A stretch of 64,000 nucleotides of DNA from Prado023 sp963798745 (GTDB taxonomy: Bacteria > Actinomycetota > Actinomycetes > S36-B12 > CAIYMF01): NCBI GenBank assembly GCA_963798745.1, contig CAWCUF010000003.1, forward strand, positions 124,001 through 188,000, read 5' to 3'. The translations under genes and the position numbers were made by a program. Positions 62,901 to 64,000 of the stretch are shown here, piece by piece (position 1 is the stretch's first letter; each line of letters begins with the position of its first letter). Below the pieces are notes generated by a model. It saw nothing but the letters and a program-made list of their open reading frames with translations, was not told the DNA's origin and did no database searches.

Positions 62901-64000
62901 CACTTCTCCCACACCTGGAAGTTGGCGGGGAAGTCCCCCACGACGTCGTAGCCGACCCGCAGCCGGGCCATCTTCCCGACACCCCCGGCGGTCCAGACCC
63001 GGACCCCCACGTACTCGTCATTCTTCAGCCTCTTGCTCACCGGGAACTTCATCCAGACCTGCTGCCACCCGGTGCAGCCGCTCGCGCCGAACGAGTTGGT
63101 CGCTCCCGAGGCCGTCACGGCCGTGGCCAGGCTCGCGCCGACTCCGCTGCTGGACCCGATGTACGGCTGCGCGGTGATCGACCAGGGCAGTGCTACATCG
63201 TCCCCGGTGACCGGGGCGACCCAGAACTGCACCACGAGGTCCCCGTCGTATGTCCTGCCCCCCACCGAGCCGCGCCAGTCCACGACGTCGGTGGTCACCG
63301 CGCTGAGCAGGCTCCCGCCGGCGTTGATGATGCGGCCCGGCTCCGTGGCCACGAGGTTGCTCGAATACACCGGGAGCGTGGTATTTGCTGGCACCTGGGG
63401 GGCGTCCACGGCGGCGACCAGTGGCAGGCCCTGGCCCGTGGTGGAGGTGGGCAAGGGCACCCCGACACCCGGCCAGGTGGGGTTCGCCGCCGAACGATTG
63501 TGCAGGGTGTACTGCCGCAGTGAGTACTTGCTCACTGCTGCCGGGGAGGGCGGTGCGATTGCGGCCGCGCAGCGAACGGGCGCCACGTACGTCACAGCTG
63601 CCTCCGGCCGGCCCTGGGCGGTGGCGGCCTGCGTCCCGGGGCCGACGCTGTTCTTGGCGACCACGCTGACGTCGTAGGTCGACCCGTTGACCAGGCCGGT
63701 GATCGAGGCCGTGGTGGCGGTGGACACGCCATCGGTGAAGACCGTCCAGGCGGTGGCGCTGGTCAGCTTGTAGGAGACGACGTAGTCGGTGATGTCCGAC
63801 GAGCCTGAGGAGGCCGGTGCGGTCCATGCCGCGTCGAGCCGCCCGTCGCCGGTCGTGAGTACCAGGCCCGTGGGCGCACCCGGCGTCGTGGTGACCTCAC
63901 CACTGCCGCCACCTCCGGTGACCGCGCCGACGACGACGCGGACGAGCATGTCCACCGATGCCGTGCCGGTGGCGGCGCCGGGCTGCGCTGCCGACGTGGC
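62900..64000 (-). CDS. Fibronectin type III domain protein of the pilus cluster (partial, runs off the right edge)
   Basis: 367 codons visible, open to the edge; the GTG at 63955 is not necessarily the start because ATSAAQPGAATGTASV continues upstream in frame. An FN3 domain (PGAPTGLVLTTGDGRLDAAW to SVVAKNSVGPG) is followed by a beta-rich domain of about 230 residues with RTYDGDLVVQFWVAPV and ends VGDFPANFQVWEK. By position it is a surface or tip protein of the pilus, perhaps an adhesin. Confidence 0.7.
   Translation of the reverse strand, partial: ATSAAQPGAATGTASVDMLVRVVVGAVTGGGGSGEVTTTPGAPTGLVLTTGDGRLDAAWTAPASSGSSDITDYVVSYKLTSATAWTVFTDGVSTATTASITGLVNGSTYDVSVVAKNSVGPGTQAATAQGRPEAAVTYVAPVRCAAAIAPPSPAAVSKYSLRQYTLHNRSAANPTWPGVGVPLPTSTTGQGLPLVAAVDAPQVPANTTLPVYSSNLVATEPGRIINAGGSLLSAVTTDVVDWRGSVGGRTYDGDLVVQFWVAPVTGDDVALPWSITAQPYIGSSSGVGASLATAVTASGATNSFGASGCTGWQQVWMKFPVSKRLKNDEYVGVRVWTAGGVGKMARLRVGYDVVGDFPANFQVWEK

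Overview
This window is a stretch of chromosome from a high-G+C actinobacterium (class Actinomycetes; the sequence does not fix the family). Evidence: very high GC coding DNA with many GTG starts, actinobacterial marker genes (rbpA, whiA, pdtaR, DUF3068 PorA-like), and a gene order close to the mycobacterial/streptomycete order: suf / ABC-2 transporter / ctaA / ctaB / tkt, then rbpA-secG-tpiA-pgk-whiA-yvcK-rapZ-uvrC, then uvrA, uvrB, coaE, rpsA, polA, livKHMGF-pdtaR, nusB-efp-aroQ-aroB-aroK-aroC. It is a housekeeping region with no phage, insertion sequence or CRISPR array.

Layout. 1-2592 (-): sufR-sufB-sufD (Fe-S assembly; sufD runs off the left edge). 2716-5510 (+): ABC-2 exporter and heme A synthase ctaA. 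5476-8645: a Pro/Ser/Thr-rich exported protein divergent from an OmpR-type two-component system. 8815-11888: ctaB and tkt, divergent. 11920-19978 (-): rbpA, secG, tpiA, pgk, whiA, yvcK, rapZ, uvrC; gap, ppc and the tal-zwf-opcA-pgl block usual in this neighbourhood are absent. 19980-27699 (-): Rieske lipoprotein, uvrA, TerC, uvrB, coaE. 27891-29168 (+): Wzx/MATE-like flippase. 29431-32001: rpsA and a divergent methyltransferase. 32012-35319 (-): a giant heptad-repeat cell-surface stalk and a small membrane partner. 35457-41175 (-): two paralogous lipoprotein hydrolases, a GT4 trehalose-synthase-like enzyme, and a DUF3068 protein. 41448-45918: polA (-), hotdog thioesterase (+), DUF554 (+). 46037-50836 (-): branched-chain amino-acid ABC transporter. 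51046-51743: ANTAR regulator pdtaR (-) and a tRNA with anticodon CAA (+), sharing a promoter region. 51778-56365 (-): nusB, efp, shikimate genes. 56572-64000 (-): type IV pilus genes (FN3 protein, two minor pilin-like proteins, pilD, pilM, pilN, pilO, pilP-like).

Most interesting non-gene signals: (1) an undescribed-looking intergenic element present three times (14904, 29162, 44267), built of three GATCCAAG-type boxes at identical spacing (30 and 32 bp, about three helical turns) while the spacers differ in sequence; (2) two long near-perfect palindromes that sit in frame in coding DNA, one inside an insertion unique to the methyltransferase and one at the aroC/aroK junction; (3) a prepilin peptidase split by an in-frame TAG exactly between its two domains; (4) a short-variable-arm tRNA with a Leu anticodon; (5) a recurrent TAnnnT hexamer 6-8 nt before start codons, indicating widespread leaderless transcripts; (6) an apparent one-base frameshift at the 5' end of the thioesterase gene.
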